Positions 1 through 12,530 are shown, counted from the stretch's first letter. The stretch: 64,000 bases of DNA from Begonia masoniana (GCA_022432975.1 CM039509.1:9191575-9255574), one strand, 5' to 3'. Notes: a model not told the origin generated them from the letters alone. Program-made: numbers and translations.

Positions 1-1437
1 TCTACTGAAGACATCTTCCGATGACGTCAGTCGGATGATTCAATCCTCCAACATCTGCCGATGGACAAAACACCCAACTTCTACCGATAGACCAAAAAGA
101 GACTCTAACAAGGAGTAAATCCGACTGCTAAACGATTTTGTACATTTTGCTGAAATCATTCTAATCAACACAAATCCACAATTCTTAAAAATTAAGAATA
201 GCAAGCTACAATTGAAATCAAATCATATTTCCAAATCCAGAAAAGAAAATCATAGAAGCGTTAAAGAAGTATCAAACTTCTACTGTCATTAAAATTCTCA
301 GAACACTTCATCAGTAAACCGCCTCATCAGAGCACCTAACCGTAGCATAGAAGTGCTCCTCAAACTTCACTTATTCCTCAGTAAACTTAGGGAATTAACC
401 TGTTGAAAGCTCAGCACCTACATCACAAAACTCATCTATTAGCCTAATGCTAAGTAACTAAAGCAGTAATGAAATGGAATGCTGAAACATAAACTCCTAA
501 ATATGTAGTTTCTACTTTCTCATCTCAGTTGCATATGCATTCGCTTCTGATCTGATCCCCCTGTGAAATTGGGAGTTGGATCACTTCTCCCAAAGTCATA
601 CATCCTCTCTCTCGATTAAGGGGCGGATTAGTTTCCTTAACAACTGTTCAGATCCCCCTGTGAAATTGGGAGTTGGATCACTTCTCCCAAAGTATAAATC
701 CCTTCATAAGTTAAGGAGTGGATTAGTTCCCTTAATAGCTTATCTGTTACAGTCTGTTCATTCCTTACCATACCATTTCATGAAAAATCATTTTCGCATA
801 CTTTTAAAAATATGATGCATGACATAAAAACATTCAAACACACATAATCCTACTGTTTTGTGATGTAAGCCCGAAGGCACAAGCAAACTTCACTTACCTG
901 GCTCCCTGGAAAAGCTCGGTTTCAACTACTTTGGAAGCCTTGCTCACCTAGAGTCATAAACAAAATACCAATTAGATCTTCACTAACCTCATCCTATGCC
1001 ATTCAGAAATCCTAGGAGCTAGTTTGGGACTCTGTCCTATGTGCATTCTCAATTCATACGAGACCCGACTCAACTCCTACGACCTACATTTCCCAGGAAC
1101 ATGCATCTACGATACTCCTCTATCGTCTATAATCATAATGCAGTAAGATACCTTAGTAAAACTCACCTAAGTCGAAGGGAAAATCAAATAAGAATCTCCT
1201 AGCGCACTCTGCTGAGCTGAGGAGCTGAGAGTCGAAAATGATTTGGGAAACAGTGGCGGCTACAATGCATTAAACCCAAAACCTCTTTCCTTAAATACGT
1301 TATCCACTTTTAAATTTTCAATTACCCTTATGTCCTCGCCTAGTCATCCATTAACCCTACTTTTATTATTACCATATAAAGTGTGCCATTAATTTAAAAA
1401 AGATTAGAGAAGCGGTTTGATAGAACCGGGTGTTACA
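1..1437 (-). repeat. Ty3/gypsy LTR, minus strand, cut by window start
   Basis: The right edge is the LTR 5' end, read on the plus strand as GGGTGTTACA (reverse complement TGTAACACCC), and the body runs leftward off the window. It is related to the LTRs of element A (44191-57968). It shares the TTTGTGATGTAG acceptor-like stretch (reverse complement near 418-435), a duplicated block around GGGAGTTGGATCACTTCTCC (about 570 and 668), and the CATCTGCCGATGGA-type minisatellite near position 50. A reversed CAGGTAAGT donor lies near 893-898. No polypurine tract lies outside the 5' end, so this is a 5' LTR or a solo LTR rather than a 3' LTR. Confidence 0.8.
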
Positions 1438-2510
1438 GCGTGACCAAAGAGGGGCGATCGATCGTCCAAAATAGGCGATCGATCGCCAAGTCCTCTGGAA
1501 TTTTTCCAAAGGACTCGCCTCCCTCTTTTCCCTTTCTTCCTTCATTTTCCCTGCATAACAATTTAAACACATAACCATTTTTCTTCATCAATTACCACAA
1601 CTCCACATACACCTTCACAATACCTCAAACCACCCGATACTCCTACGACCTCCATAATCTCATTTAAAACCGACTCGAGACGCATTTAACACGAAATACA
1701 TTTTCACGAAAACGAACTGCATGGATGTATTTAAAAACTGAACATATCCCTATTACCAAACACTTACAAAAAATTTTATAAAACAAGTTTACCAAAATGT
1801 TTAAGACATCAAAACATAAACCTATCCACTATCCAGATTCCAAACATCCTAAAATGTTCTAACTATACAATTATTCTTTCCAATATACCATCAGTCCTAA
1901 ACATCCCAATACCCTCAAAACACATACGTACATCCCCACGGGTCAGGTTAAGCATCGACTGCGCTCGCACACCCCTGCGAGTCATCCTACGTCAACTGCA
2001 TCACTCCTCTGGTAGAGGGATCTCGTCCTCACATATGTCAAGATCACCTACACCATACAGACAATCTATGAGCTAAAGGCTCAGTGAGTTTCGTAAATGC
2101 AAATGCATGCTGTGCATATGAAGTTTAGAAATCATGCAACATTTTCTTATCTTTACATAGGTTGTCACCGAGATCTCAACCCCCTAAATGGAGAGCGCAC
2201 ATCCTGCGGTTGGACAACCCTTTCCACCTAGAGGAGGGGGGTACACGCTTGCAACACGCATAGCCATGCCTGAGCCCCACCTCGCATGACCATAAACATA
2301 CATCGGTTCATATTTGATGTGGTATTGTGACAGACCCTTAATCGATCTACACAATAGATCAATAGCTCCCTTTCAGGCCACATCGCCATTTTCTTTAAAA
2401 CATAGTGCGGAAATTCATTTTTTATGCATAATTTAAAACTGTGGTGCATGGACAATTGAAGCGTACATGTAAAACATACCGCATATATACCAATCAAGAC
2501 TATAAAAACA
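1438..2510 (-). repeat. Degenerate minus-strand LTR fragment of a second family
   Basis: Reverse-complement features match the general LTR plan of this window. An 'actcactgagcc...tagctcatag' stretch followed by a GGTGTAGGTGA acceptor-like site lies around 2030-2090, in the same order as in the intact LTRs. Two GGCGATCGATCG-type palindromes lie near 1455-1482. Neither a clean TG nor CA end was found. The fragment is abutted by the LTR at its left and by a plus-strand LTR at its right. The short open frames inside it have no coding signature that I recognise. Confidence 0.5.
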
Positions 2511-2544
2511 TAATTTATAAAAGAACTAAGGCACTAACTACCCA

Positions 2545-4759
2545 CCAAAGTAATTTAGTTAAAAACCAATAGTTAGAAATGCATGGAGGGGTAAATTGGG
2601 AAGGAATTAAGGTAGGTGGGGGGGAGTCAATGGATGGTTGCCAAATGTCCATAACTTGCTGAGAAACCTACCTATTGTCTTCTCTTCTCTTCTCTTCTAC
2701 GTAAACCTTCATTTTCATCCTCTTCTCTGTTCTCCCTTCCAGGCGACTTCGACCATTTCCAAAACCTTGTTTCTCCTGTTTTCTTCCGTTTCCTCCAGTG
2801 AAGGTAATCATCTACTAAAGTTAATGAGTTTGGACAAGTTAAAATGTGAGTTTTGTTGAATTTTGGGGTTAAGGTATTTGGAGAAAACTCACTGTTTTTG
2901 TATGAAAACACATTGGTGTGTTTTCTAAAGGTTTGAATGGAGTTTGATGCATATTCTACTAAGTTATCAGTTAGCATTTGCAGCTCTGTTAATTTTTCTT
3001 AACGTGCGTGTCATAGGTTCGTGCATCACCGAAGTTTCACGAACAAATCTTACTGCATTTCGGACAACAGGTAAGTTCATGCATATAAGTTGGCCCTTAA
3101 GGCCCTACAGCATGGAGGTACTAGGTTTTTTAATTGGGTAGTTAGGTCGTAGGTTATGCTTTAAGTTAAACGTGTTCTTTGTGTTCTGTTTCCCGTTGTT
3201 TTTATTCTGTCACCTGTATATGTTGAGTTTAAGCATCATACCTGTTCATGCATACACGTTTTCTAGAAAACCCTATAAATGTTTTCAGCACCAGATTTGA
3301 AGTTAAGAAAGATAAAACCTGTAATGTAATGTATGGTTAAGTGTGGACAAGGACTGACATCCTGTCATGTACTCCTGTTATGTCCTGTTGTGGCATGTAC
3401 TCCTGTTGCGCCAGCTCTTCCTCCCACTTATACCTTCCTGTCCAGTGAAACGTAATGTAATGTAATGTTCATGTATTTGAAAATGTTCATGCACAGCATA
3501 TGCATCACCTCGCATTTCATGTTCTTACTGAGTTCTAGGCTCATAGTTGAACTCCCTGTTGTAGGTATGGATCCTCCAGATGATGAATTTGTGCCTCAAG
3601 TTGATGAGTTGATGTAGTTGGCAGATCGAGTTCACGGGGATTGGTTGCTACAGTCAGACAAAGGTTATTCTTGTGAAAAATGTATTTTTGAAAGTTATGT
3701 TTAGTCCTGTACAGTTTTTGAAATCTTAAAACGATGTATAAAAAAAATCAGGTTTATGTTTTAAAACCCCTGCCTGGTGAATTTTTGAAGTGTATGTCAA
3801 GATTCTGTACAACTGTTGAAATTTCTAAAACTCCAGTTTGATAGATGAATGTATGTTGAGAAATATTCTGCAATCGCTTGGGATTTTCTCTTTTTGGTTG
3901 TGCATGGTTTGTCTCTGGTTTAGAGCTATCCATGCAGTTCGATTTCTTAAATTTCTGTCATGTTTTCTGATATGTCCAAAATCATGTTTTGAATCGGTTT
4001 CTGTAGTTTGAAGTTTTTATGCCTTCTATTTTTATGCTTCCTGTTTATATGTCTTCCTGTTAAAAGTTGTCTCTACCGCCAGTCTATATCATCCGCCCAG
4101 TTTATCTACATCTACCGCCTTATGTCTATGTCTACTGCCAGTCTATATCATCCGCCCAGTTTATTTACATCTACTGCCTTAAGTCTACGTCTTCGGCCCT
4201 ACGTCTTCCGCCTTACGTCATCCGCCTTAAGTCTACGTCTTCCGCCTTAAGTCTATGTCTTCTGCCTTACGTCTTCTGCCCTATGTCTTCCGCCCCAGTT
4301 TATTTATGTCTTCCACTGCACATCATCCGCTCCTGTCATCCACTGTAGCCCTCCCACAGTATGTCTTCCAGTTTATGTTTCTCATTTTTCCACTGCATGT
4401 ATTTTATTAAGTTTCATCTGCATGTCCATCGTCCACCCAGCCTTTTATTTAAATGTTCAAAGTACCATTTCTTCCTGTTTCTTCAGTCTTCTATTTCTGT
4501 TGTTCAAAATTTAATATGTTTCTGATTCTGTTTCAATATTCTGTTTTCACCATTTTCATTTCTCCTTGCCCTCTGTCCTCCTATTTTACTCCTGCCATTT
4601 ATTTCCGAAGTCCGATTTTTAATCATGTCTTTCCAGCCTTCATTCCAAAGAAGGTCTTCTCTGTGTAAAGTTTTAAAGTTAAAAAAAAAATGTCCCGTTT
4701 TCTTTTAAAATGTCCAGAGTCATGGCTTCTCGGCCCCGATCGGGTTTGGGGTTGTCACA
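2545..4759 (+). repeat. Plus-strand LTR, 5'-truncated
   Basis: It ends in GGGTTTGGGGTTGTCACA, the 3' end shared with the element III LTRs (41491 and 62572). The first 200 or so bases of that family, including TGTAACACCC, are missing. The leader-like structure is retained. Exon 1 ends at a GAAG|GTAATC donor (2804). A CATAG| acceptor precedes a 54-nt exon 2 (3017-3070) followed by CAG|GTAAGT (3071). A TGTAG| acceptor precedes exon 3 (3565), which reads in frame to a stop at 3615-3617. No PBS follows the 3' end, so this is a truncated solo or 3' LTR. Minisatellite-like 'cttccgcc' units lie about 4070-4350. Confidence 0.8.
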
Positions 4760-5400
4760 ACTCGATCACATGTCTCTCCGCTCATCGTGTATAGCCCTTG
4801 CAAGCAAACTCTGTCAAACATTTCCTGGATCTGCAAAGACTCCCAACCAGTGAAGTTGATAGTCTTTCCATAAATAATTGGTCATAATGAAATATCTCGA
4901 TCGAACCTCTATTTACACTCCTCGGTTCGAAAATTGATTGAGAAATAACCAAGCGGTGGTGGTCAGGGCACTTCGACCAGAGGACCTTGTGACGAAGATC
5001 CTGGTCGGTTTGATGGTGGTCCTCAGTTTGAGGGGCCAGCTTGTGTCGAGGAGAGGTGAGGACGTTTGAAAGAAATTTTTGGGGCCATTTCAGCCTCGGA
5101 TTTGAGAGGAAACGCTCGCATTCTGGGATTTTTGGCAACAACGGGCTCGGGTTTAATGATTTTTGGCTTTTAGAAGGGTCAGGGTCGGGATTTTCAAAGA
5201 TTAGAAGGCTTGATTTTTGGAGATTTGGATTTTCGACGATAGGGTTTTCGATGGTTTTGACAGTATATTTTCGGAGATTAGAAGGGTCGGGTTTGTGAGG
5301 GGCCGATTCTTGTGATTTTCGGCAACGACAACGCACCTTCGACGATTTTCAAGAAAAAATAGAAAATTTCACCCTTTCTCCTCTCAGTTCCAGAGTACGG
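4760..5400. other. Unassigned single-copy-looking stretch
   Basis: I recognise no gene, LTR or RNA here. A 184-codon minus-strand frame (4782-5336) exists, but its translation is low-complexity (N, P, S and K rich, with repeated ENP-like words). It lacks any domain I know, so I do not call it a gene. The stretch leads directly into the hairpin array at its right. Confidence 0.4.
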
Positions 5401-5409
5401 AGGGCAAAC

Positions 5410-5910
5410 AGGGGGCCAAAATTTTAAATACCAACAACAATTCGGCCCCCCGCGTCAAAATTTCAACTCCCCGTGTCTGGAACTAGGGCAATTTTGGGGG
5501 GCCAAGCTATAATTTCGGCCCCCCGAGTATAGAACGAGGAAATTTTGGGGGGCCGAGTTGGAAGTCTGGCCCCCCGTGTTTGGAACTAGGGCATTTTCGG
5601 GGGGCAAGTTATAATTTCGGGCCCCCAGGAATAGAACATAGAATATTCGGGGGGCCGAGTTGGAAACTTGGCCCCCCGCATTAAATTGTCTAAGACTATC
5701 GGAGGGCCGAGTCATATTTGTGACCCCCCGAGTTTGGTTCATATGCATTGCACGTGCGGTGGGTGATCCCAACCAAACCCCGTGTAGGGCGGGGGCTGAA
5801 TTTGCAGCATGGCCCCCCGAATGGTTTTGCGTGCAGCGCACATGCGCGAGGGCCAAAGACCGCCTCATCACCAATTTTCCATGCGGGGGGCCGCAATATG
5901 AAGTCGGCCC
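5410..5910. repeat. 51-bp-period array of G6...C6 hairpins
   Basis: Five well-formed inverted repeats of the form GGGGGGCC-N(12-14)-GGCCCCCC start at 5496, 5547, 5599, 5649 and 5701. The spacing is 50-52 bp, and each occupies about 29 bp. Outlying half-copies occur near 5413-5455, 5810 and 5884-5915. The spacers are also related (they contain variants of 'gtatagaac' and 'tttggaacta'). The long G and C runs could form hairpins or G-quadruplexes. I cannot assign the array to a known transposon. Subterminal arrays of a DNA transposon are one possibility. Confidence 0.7.
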
Positions 5911-6530
5911 TCGAATTAGAATTCGAGGAGTATGCGACCCTCCGCCAAGGTTTATTTTGACAGTTTTTCAATACTTTGAGGTTTTTGACTGCAAGAACTT
6001 TTAGTTTGAGGATTTTTTCGAGAAATACCCATAGTTCAGGGTTTATTTTGGAATTTACCTTTTAAAATATTGTAATATTTTTTCATAATATTATGAACAG
6101 AAATCATGTTCGATTGCAACCTAATTTCATTCTACCATATTGTTTTTTCACATTGGATCGCTCTTTCATTAGTTATTGGAGAGACTATGCTTTATCTAAA
6201 GAGACTCATATGATTAGAATGGAAAACATTGTATCTGTAGAGCGGATGTCTACAAAGAGGTAACCATTGAAAACAGGAGGAGTTTACGGAAGAAGAACCA
6301 GTCAATTATAGGGTTTACATGGTTATAGGGAGTTGTTTTATTGCTAAATTTGTTAACGGGAAAGTGGGCAAATCTAGTTTTTCTTCAACCAAGTGATGAT
6401 GCACAATTCATTGTCACTGTGGTCACTCATAGCGGATGAATCATTTTTCATCAGAGAAATGTATGCTGCACTGAAAATGCTAACAAGTTCTAAATATCTA
6501 ACCCAGTTTTCACTTCTCTTCTCGATGTGG
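5911..6530. other. Unassigned AT-rich spacer with a possible transposon edge
   Basis: No gene was found. Around 6025-6110 the words 'agttcagggtttattttgg' and 'ttttttcataatattatgaacagaaat' resemble parts of the foldback repeat at 33935-35150 ('agtttaagatttattttg', 'tttttcatcatattatggg'). A fragment of that family may therefore lie here. The rest (6111-6530), up to the first satellite unit, matches nothing else I can see in the window. Confidence 0.35.
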
Positions 6531-8593
6531 CTAAACGACAAAACGATATTTTCGTCATCCGATGTTATAAACACCTACATCGCCCGGTCACTAAACGACA
6601 AAACGATATTTTCGTCATCCGATGTTATAAACACCTACATCGCCCGGTCACTAAACGACAAAACGATATTTTCGTCATCCGATGTTATAAACACCTACAT
6701 CGCCCGGTCACTAAACGACAAAACGATATTTTCGTCATCCGATGTTATAAACACCTACATCGCCCGGTCACTAAACGACAAAACGATATTTTCGTCATCC
6801 GATGTTATAAACACCTACATCGCCCGGTCACTAAACGACAAAACGATATTTTCGTCATCCGATGTTATAAACACCTACATCGCCCGGTCACTAAACGACA
6901 AAACGATATTTTCGTCATCCGATGTTATAAACACCTACATCGCCCGGTCACTAAACGACAAAACGATATTTTCGTCATCCGATGTTATAAACACCTACAT
7001 CGCCCGGTCACTAAACGACAAAACGATATTTTCGTCATCCGATGTTATAAACACCTACATCGCCCGGTCACTAAACGACAAAACGATATTTTCGTCATCC
7101 GATGTTATAAACACCTACATCGCCCGGTCACTAAACGACAAAACGATATTTTCGTCATCCGATGTTATAAACACCTACATCGCCCGGTCACTAAACGACA
7201 AAACGATATTTTCGTCATCCGATGTTATAAACACCTACATCGCCCGGTCACTAAACGACAAAACGATATTTTCGTCATCCGATGTTATAAACACCTACAT
7301 CGCCCGGTCACTAAACGACAAAACGATATTTTCGTCATCCGATGTTATAAACACCTACATCGCCCGGTCACTAAACGACAAAACGATATTTTCGTCATCC
7401 GATGTTATAAACACCTACATCGCCCGGTCACTAAACGACAAAACGATATTTTCGTCATCCGATGTTATAAACACCTACATCGCCCGGTCACTAAACGACA
7501 AAACGATATTTTCGTCATCCGATGTTATAAACACCTACATCGCCCGGTCACTAAACGACAAAACGATATTTTCGTCATCCGATGTTATAAACACCTACAT
7601 CGCCCGGTCACTAAACGACAAAACGATATTTTCGTCATCCGATGTTATAAACACCTACATCGCCCGGTCACTAAACGACAAAACGATATTTTCGTCATCC
7701 GATGTTATAAACACCTACATCGCCCGGTCACTAAACGACAAAACGATATTTTCGTCATCCGATGTTATAAACACCTACATCGCCCGGTCACTAAACGACA
7801 AAACGATATTTTCGTCATCCGATGTTATAAACACCTACATCGCCCGGTCACTAAACGACAAAACGATATTTTCGTCATCCGATGTTATAAACACCTACAT
7901 CGCCCGGTCACTAAACGACAAAACGATATTTTCGTCATCCGATGTTATAAACACCTACATCGCCCGGTCACTAAACGACAAAACGATATTTTCGTCATCC
8001 GATGTTATAAACACCTACATCGCCCGGTCACTAAACGACAAAACGATATTTTCGTCATCCGATGTTATAAACACCTACATCGCCCGGTCACTAAACGACA
8101 AAACGATATTTTCGTCATCCGATGTTATAAACACCTACATCGCCCGGTCACTAAACGACAAAACGATATTTTCGTCATCCGATGTTATAAACACCTACAT
8201 CGCCCGGTCACTAAACGACAAAACGATATTTTCGTCATCCGATGTTATAAACACCTACATCGCCCGGTCACTAAACGACAAAACGATATTTTCGTCATCC
8301 GATGTTATAAACACCTACATCGCCCGGTCACTAAACGACAAAACGATATTTTCGTCATCCGATGTTATAAACACCTACATCGCCCGGTCACTAAACGACA
8401 AAACGATATTTTCGTCATCCGATGTTATAAACACCTACATCGCCCGGTCACTAAACGACAAAACGATATTTTCGTCATCCGATGTTATAAACACCTACAT
8501 CGCCCGGTCACTAAACGACAAAACGATATTTTCGTCATCCGATGTTATAAACACCTACATCGCCCGGTCACTAAACGACAAAACGATATTTTC
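6531..8593. repeat. 60-bp satellite, about 34.4 perfect tandem copies
   Basis: The unit begins CTAAACGACAAAACG and repeats at exactly 60 bp. All 34 full copies read as identical, and a 23-nt partial copy ends at 8593. The unit contains an inverted pair CGATGT...ACATCG with an 11-nt loop. Because 60 is divisible by three and the unit has no stop in two forward frames, open frames of more than 700 codons run through it. These are an artefact of the repeat and not genes. Perfect identity implies very recent amplification or homogenisation, or assembly copying. Confidence 0.97.
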
Positions 8594-10460
8594 ATCATCC
8601 ATAATCATGGATCATATGCTTCATTCATTTCATCATCCATAATCATGGATCATATGCTTCATTCATTTCATCATCCATAATCATGGATCATATGCTTCAT
8701 TCATTTCATCATCCATAATCATGGATCATATGCTTCATTCATTTCATCATCCATAATCATGGATCATATGCTTCATTCATTTCATCATCCATAATCATGG
8801 ATCATATGCTTCATTCATTTCATCATCCATAATCATGGATCATATGCTTCATTCATTTCATCATCCATAATCATGGATCATATGCTTCATTCATTTCATC
8901 ATCCATAATCATGGATCATATGCTTCATTCATTTCATCATCCATAATCATGGATCATATGCTTCATTCATTTCATCATCCATAATCATGGATCATATGCT
9001 TCATTCATTTCATCATCCATAATCATGGATCATATGCTTCATTCATTTCATCATCCATAATCATGGATCATATGCTTCATTCATTTCATCATCCATAATC
9101 ATGGATCATATGCTTCATTCATTTCATCATCCATAATCATGGATCATATGCTTCATTCATTTCATCATCCATAATCATGGATCATATGCTTCATTCATTT
9201 CATCATCCATAATCATGGATCATATGCTTCATTCATTTCATCATCCATAATCATGGATCATATGCTTCATTCATTTCATCATCCATAATCATGGATCATA
9301 TGCTTCATTCATTTCATCATCCATAATCATGGATCATATGCTTCATTCATTTCATCATCCATAATCATGGATCATATGCTTCATTCATTTCATCATCCAT
9401 AATCATGGATCATATGCTTCATTCATTTCATCATCCATAATCATGGATCATATGCTTCATTCATTTCATCATCCATAATCATGGATCATATGCTTCATTC
9501 ATTTCATCATCCATAATCATGGATCATATGCTTCATTCATTTCATCATCCATAATCATGGATCATATGCTTCATTCATTTCATCATCCATAATCATGGAT
9601 CATATGCTTCATTCATTTCATCATCCATAATCATGGATCATATGCTTCATTCATTTCATCATCCATAATCATGGATCATATGCTCATTCATTTCATCATC
9701 CATAATCATGGATCATATGCTTCATTCATTTCATCATCCATAATCATGGATCATATGCTTCATTCATTTCATCATCCATAATCATGGATCATATGCTTCA
9801 TTCATTTCATCATCCATAATCATGGATCATATGCTTCATTCATTTCATCATCCATAATCATGGATCATATGCTCATTCATTTCATCATCCATAATCATGG
9901 ATCATATGCTTCATTCATTTCATCATCCATAATCATGGATCATATGCTTCATTCATTTCATCATCCATAATCATGGATCATATGCTTCATTCATTTCATC
10001 ATCCATAATCATGGATCATATGCTTCATTCATTTCATCATCCATAATCATGGATCATATGCTTCATTCATTTCATCATCCATAATCATGGATCATATGCT
10101 TCATTCATTTCATCATCCATAATCATGGATCATATGCTTCATTCATTTCATCATCCATAATCATGGATCATATGCATCATTCATTTCATCATCCATAATC
10201 ATGGATCATATGCTCATTCATTTCATCATCCATAATCATGGATCATATGCTTCATTCATTTCATCATCCATAATCATGGATCATATGCTTCATTCATTTC
10301 ATCATCCATAATCATGGATCATATGCATCATTCATTTCATCATCCATAATCATGGATCATATGCTTCATTCATTTCATCATCCATAATCATGGATCATAT
10401 GCATCATTCATTTCATCATCCATAATCATGGATCATATGCTTCATTCATTTCATCATTCA
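8594..10460. repeat. 38-bp satellite, about 49 tandem copies
   Basis: The unit contains CATCCATAATCATGG and ATGCTTCATTCATTTC and repeats at 38 bp. Copies from 8594 to about 9680 appear identical. From there rightward, variants appear: a one-base-shorter unit reading GCTCATTC (about 9682, 9871 and 10212) and a GCATCATTC form (about 10174, 10324 and 10401). The array fades into degenerate 'tcattcatattctttcataatcgttcat' sequence at 10450-10500 and then into a minus LTR. It abuts the 60-bp satellite at a shared TTC(A/G)TCATCC word. Confidence 0.97.
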
Positions 10461-11630
10461 TATTCTTTCATAATCGTTCATAGTCATTGATCATGTTCTT
10501 CGTTTAAGTTGTGTGGAGTAAGAGAGGATTTGTGCCGGTAAAGGGGGTTCGACAGTGAGTTTGATCTTGGTCCCTACTGTGGGTCGTATTCATATGTCCC
10601 TCTTTGGACTGTGACATACGCCGAACCGCCCCCAACCCTCACTTAGTCCACGTTGCATAAGTTTTATCTTCTTACTTTATTCACGCGAAAACCATGCTCT
10701 TAAAAACATTTCATATGCATAAAATAGTCATGATGCATGTACATGGAAATTCTTAAGTCATCAAGCTACAGAATAGAACACTATCCAATAAGAAACCTTA
10801 CCATAGAGCTAATCATCAGCTTAAACATTAGACAGTAACATAAGAGAACTTCTAATCATCATAGAAATCTCTACCTAGCATCCTTGATGTAGGGTCCTAA
10901 AGACCGAGAAACCTATACATTCACTTACCTGGTGTCCTTAGCACTTGAGTTCCTTTCTCTTCAAACTTCTTCACCTAAAACATTTACATTGCAGTAGTTA
11001 AAACAAAATCCTAACAGTTCTAATCTCAAGTTATCCTAAGGTTTAATAGCTAAAGTCATTCCCGAATCCTTGGTTTGCTAGACTATGCAGAATCTGAAAT
11101 CCAGAATAAAATAAACAGGTTCAACTATCGATTAAATCTGAGTTGGTTACTTAAAATGTCCAGAATCGATTCGGGTTGACATTATTACTCTCGGATTCCA
11201 AAATGTTCTAATACTACTCGGCCATCGATAAAACCGAGCTCAAATGCCGAGCTGAAAACAAAGCTATTAAACTAACAGATAACCACATTGTCAAACCCGT
11301 ACCTCGAGCACAAAGTAGCCGAGAAGCAGCAAGAAAACCGATTGCCGAAAGGGGGGATTCCCAGCTGACAGAGAGTGGGAGCTTGGGAGAGAAGAAATCG
11401 CCGGAAAAATGGGGATGTCGGCTACAGTGGTTTAAATGAGGTTTGAATCCTTTCCCTTTTCTTTAAATACTGGCCTCAATCTTCCATTATTACAACCTTG
11501 CCACTCAACCTAGTTTAAAACCCACATTTAATTAATTAAACTTGTCATAAAATCCTAAACCGCAAAGATTAGATATTATGACCGTTAATACAGTTAAGAA
11601 AGTCACTTGCCCGATGACTCGGGTGTTACA
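10461..11630 (-). repeat. Minus-strand LTR, 5' half
   Basis: The LTR 5' end is at 11630 (plus-strand GGGTGTTACA). Reading minus-strand, it carries a CCAGGTAAGTG donor (complement near 10924-10932) and the 'tttaggaccctacatca'-type block that follows the donor in other LTRs. It then runs into the satellite arrays where the other LTRs carry their minisatellites. No matching LTR 3' end was found left of the 60-bp array, so the left limit is unknown. The arrays may be hypertrophied internal LTR repeats. Confidence 0.7.
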
Positions 11631-12260
11631 GCCTTTGTTGTCATCACCGAAAGAAGTAGGCAACGTTTGATTGGGTAGATTGAATGTCACTCGTCGGCAA
11701 ATATAATCAACAGAAAATTGTTCAATGAAGTTTACATAAATGATAATGGTCACAAAGTAACTAGGCAAGTCGAAGAGTATGGTTGTCAAATCCTCTACAA
11801 AAGAACCAATCACTTAATATATATAATTACATACAAATGGAGTGAAATCGAGGCTTGAAACATAGCACCATATCTGGATGTTGAAGTCCAGCCCGCTTTC
11901 AAAATCCAAATTGAATAGAACAATACCAGATTCTGATGTGCCACAAAGAGTCACAACTAGATCTCAAAGCCGACGGATTTTAAACCATTATCTTGCATTT
12001 TATTTTTTAAAAACTAACTTTCAAGACAAGTTGTTATGGACCAAACATGTTCTCGTATGGAAGATAGAAGATGAGGCAGATAGGCCACAAGAATTCAACT
12101 CAAATCCTTGATATTGGGTTTTCAAGATTTGCGAGCATCAAGATGTGGCATGATTCAAAGATGTAGAAGATCTTAACCAAGTAACAACCATCTTCCCATC
12201 CAAGTGTTTTGTATGATGCAAGAGATTTGAAGACTAATCTTTTCGAGGAGAGAGGAAATA
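11631..12260. other. Unassigned region, possibly decayed retroelement interior
   Basis: No intact gene was found. A plus-strand frame at 11878-12111 contains 'VTTRSQSRR', a basic word like those in gag regions of plant gypsy elements. A minus-strand frame reads at 11532-11813 but crosses the LTR end at 11630, so it is not a single gene. I cannot name a product with confidence. Confidence 0.3.
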
Positions 12261-12530
12261 ATACAAACTAAGATGCAACAAAGCTCAAAGTCAAGACCAT
12301 GATCCATTAGAAGATAAAGGAGGTCCAATGGACAAAGCCCTACATGGTTTAGTTATGGAGATCCAAGAGTAAGAGCTATCACAATGTGAACAAAAACCAA
12401 TAATTATGCTAAGCATTGATGAGAAAGCAATGAAGGAATGATTAGTAAAGGACCATGAGGATGCATGCAAGGGGATGCAAAACGATGCCGTAACCCAGCA
12501 AGTTAGCGCACGAGCCCACCAGCACCCTGT
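12261..12530 (+). pseudogene. Gypsy gag-like fragment
   Basis: About 26 codons just before the stop near 12370 read ...DPLEDKGGPMDKALHGLVMEIQE. This resembles the 'GP(M/I)TRARAK...AL.GL' stretch found in several plant Ty3/gypsy polyproteins. The identification is from memory of the motif only. No larger domain can be followed, and in-frame stops surround it. Its neighbours (a GC-rich duplication and an LTR-like 3' tract) fit the remains of a gypsy element different from the Tekay-like ones in the rest of the window. Confidence 0.35.

Noticed and set aside
1450..1490. GGCGATCGATCG palindromes as a regulatory operator
   Set aside because: They lie in a degenerate LTR fragment, occur twice only, and have no counterpart in the intact LTRs.
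4782..5336. 184-codon minus-strand frame as a host gene
   Set aside because: The translation is low-complexity with no recognisable domain or splice context, and the complementary strand is also open for 85 codons.
6393..8680. Two forward frames of more than 700 codons encoding a perfect 20-residue repeat protein
   Set aside because: The unit is 60 bp with no stop in two frames, so any long array is open. There is no promoter, no non-repetitive domain, and the frames simply run off into the next satellite.
6531..10460. CRISPR-like array
   Set aside because: The repeats are directly contiguous with no unique spacers, and the setting is a plant genome.
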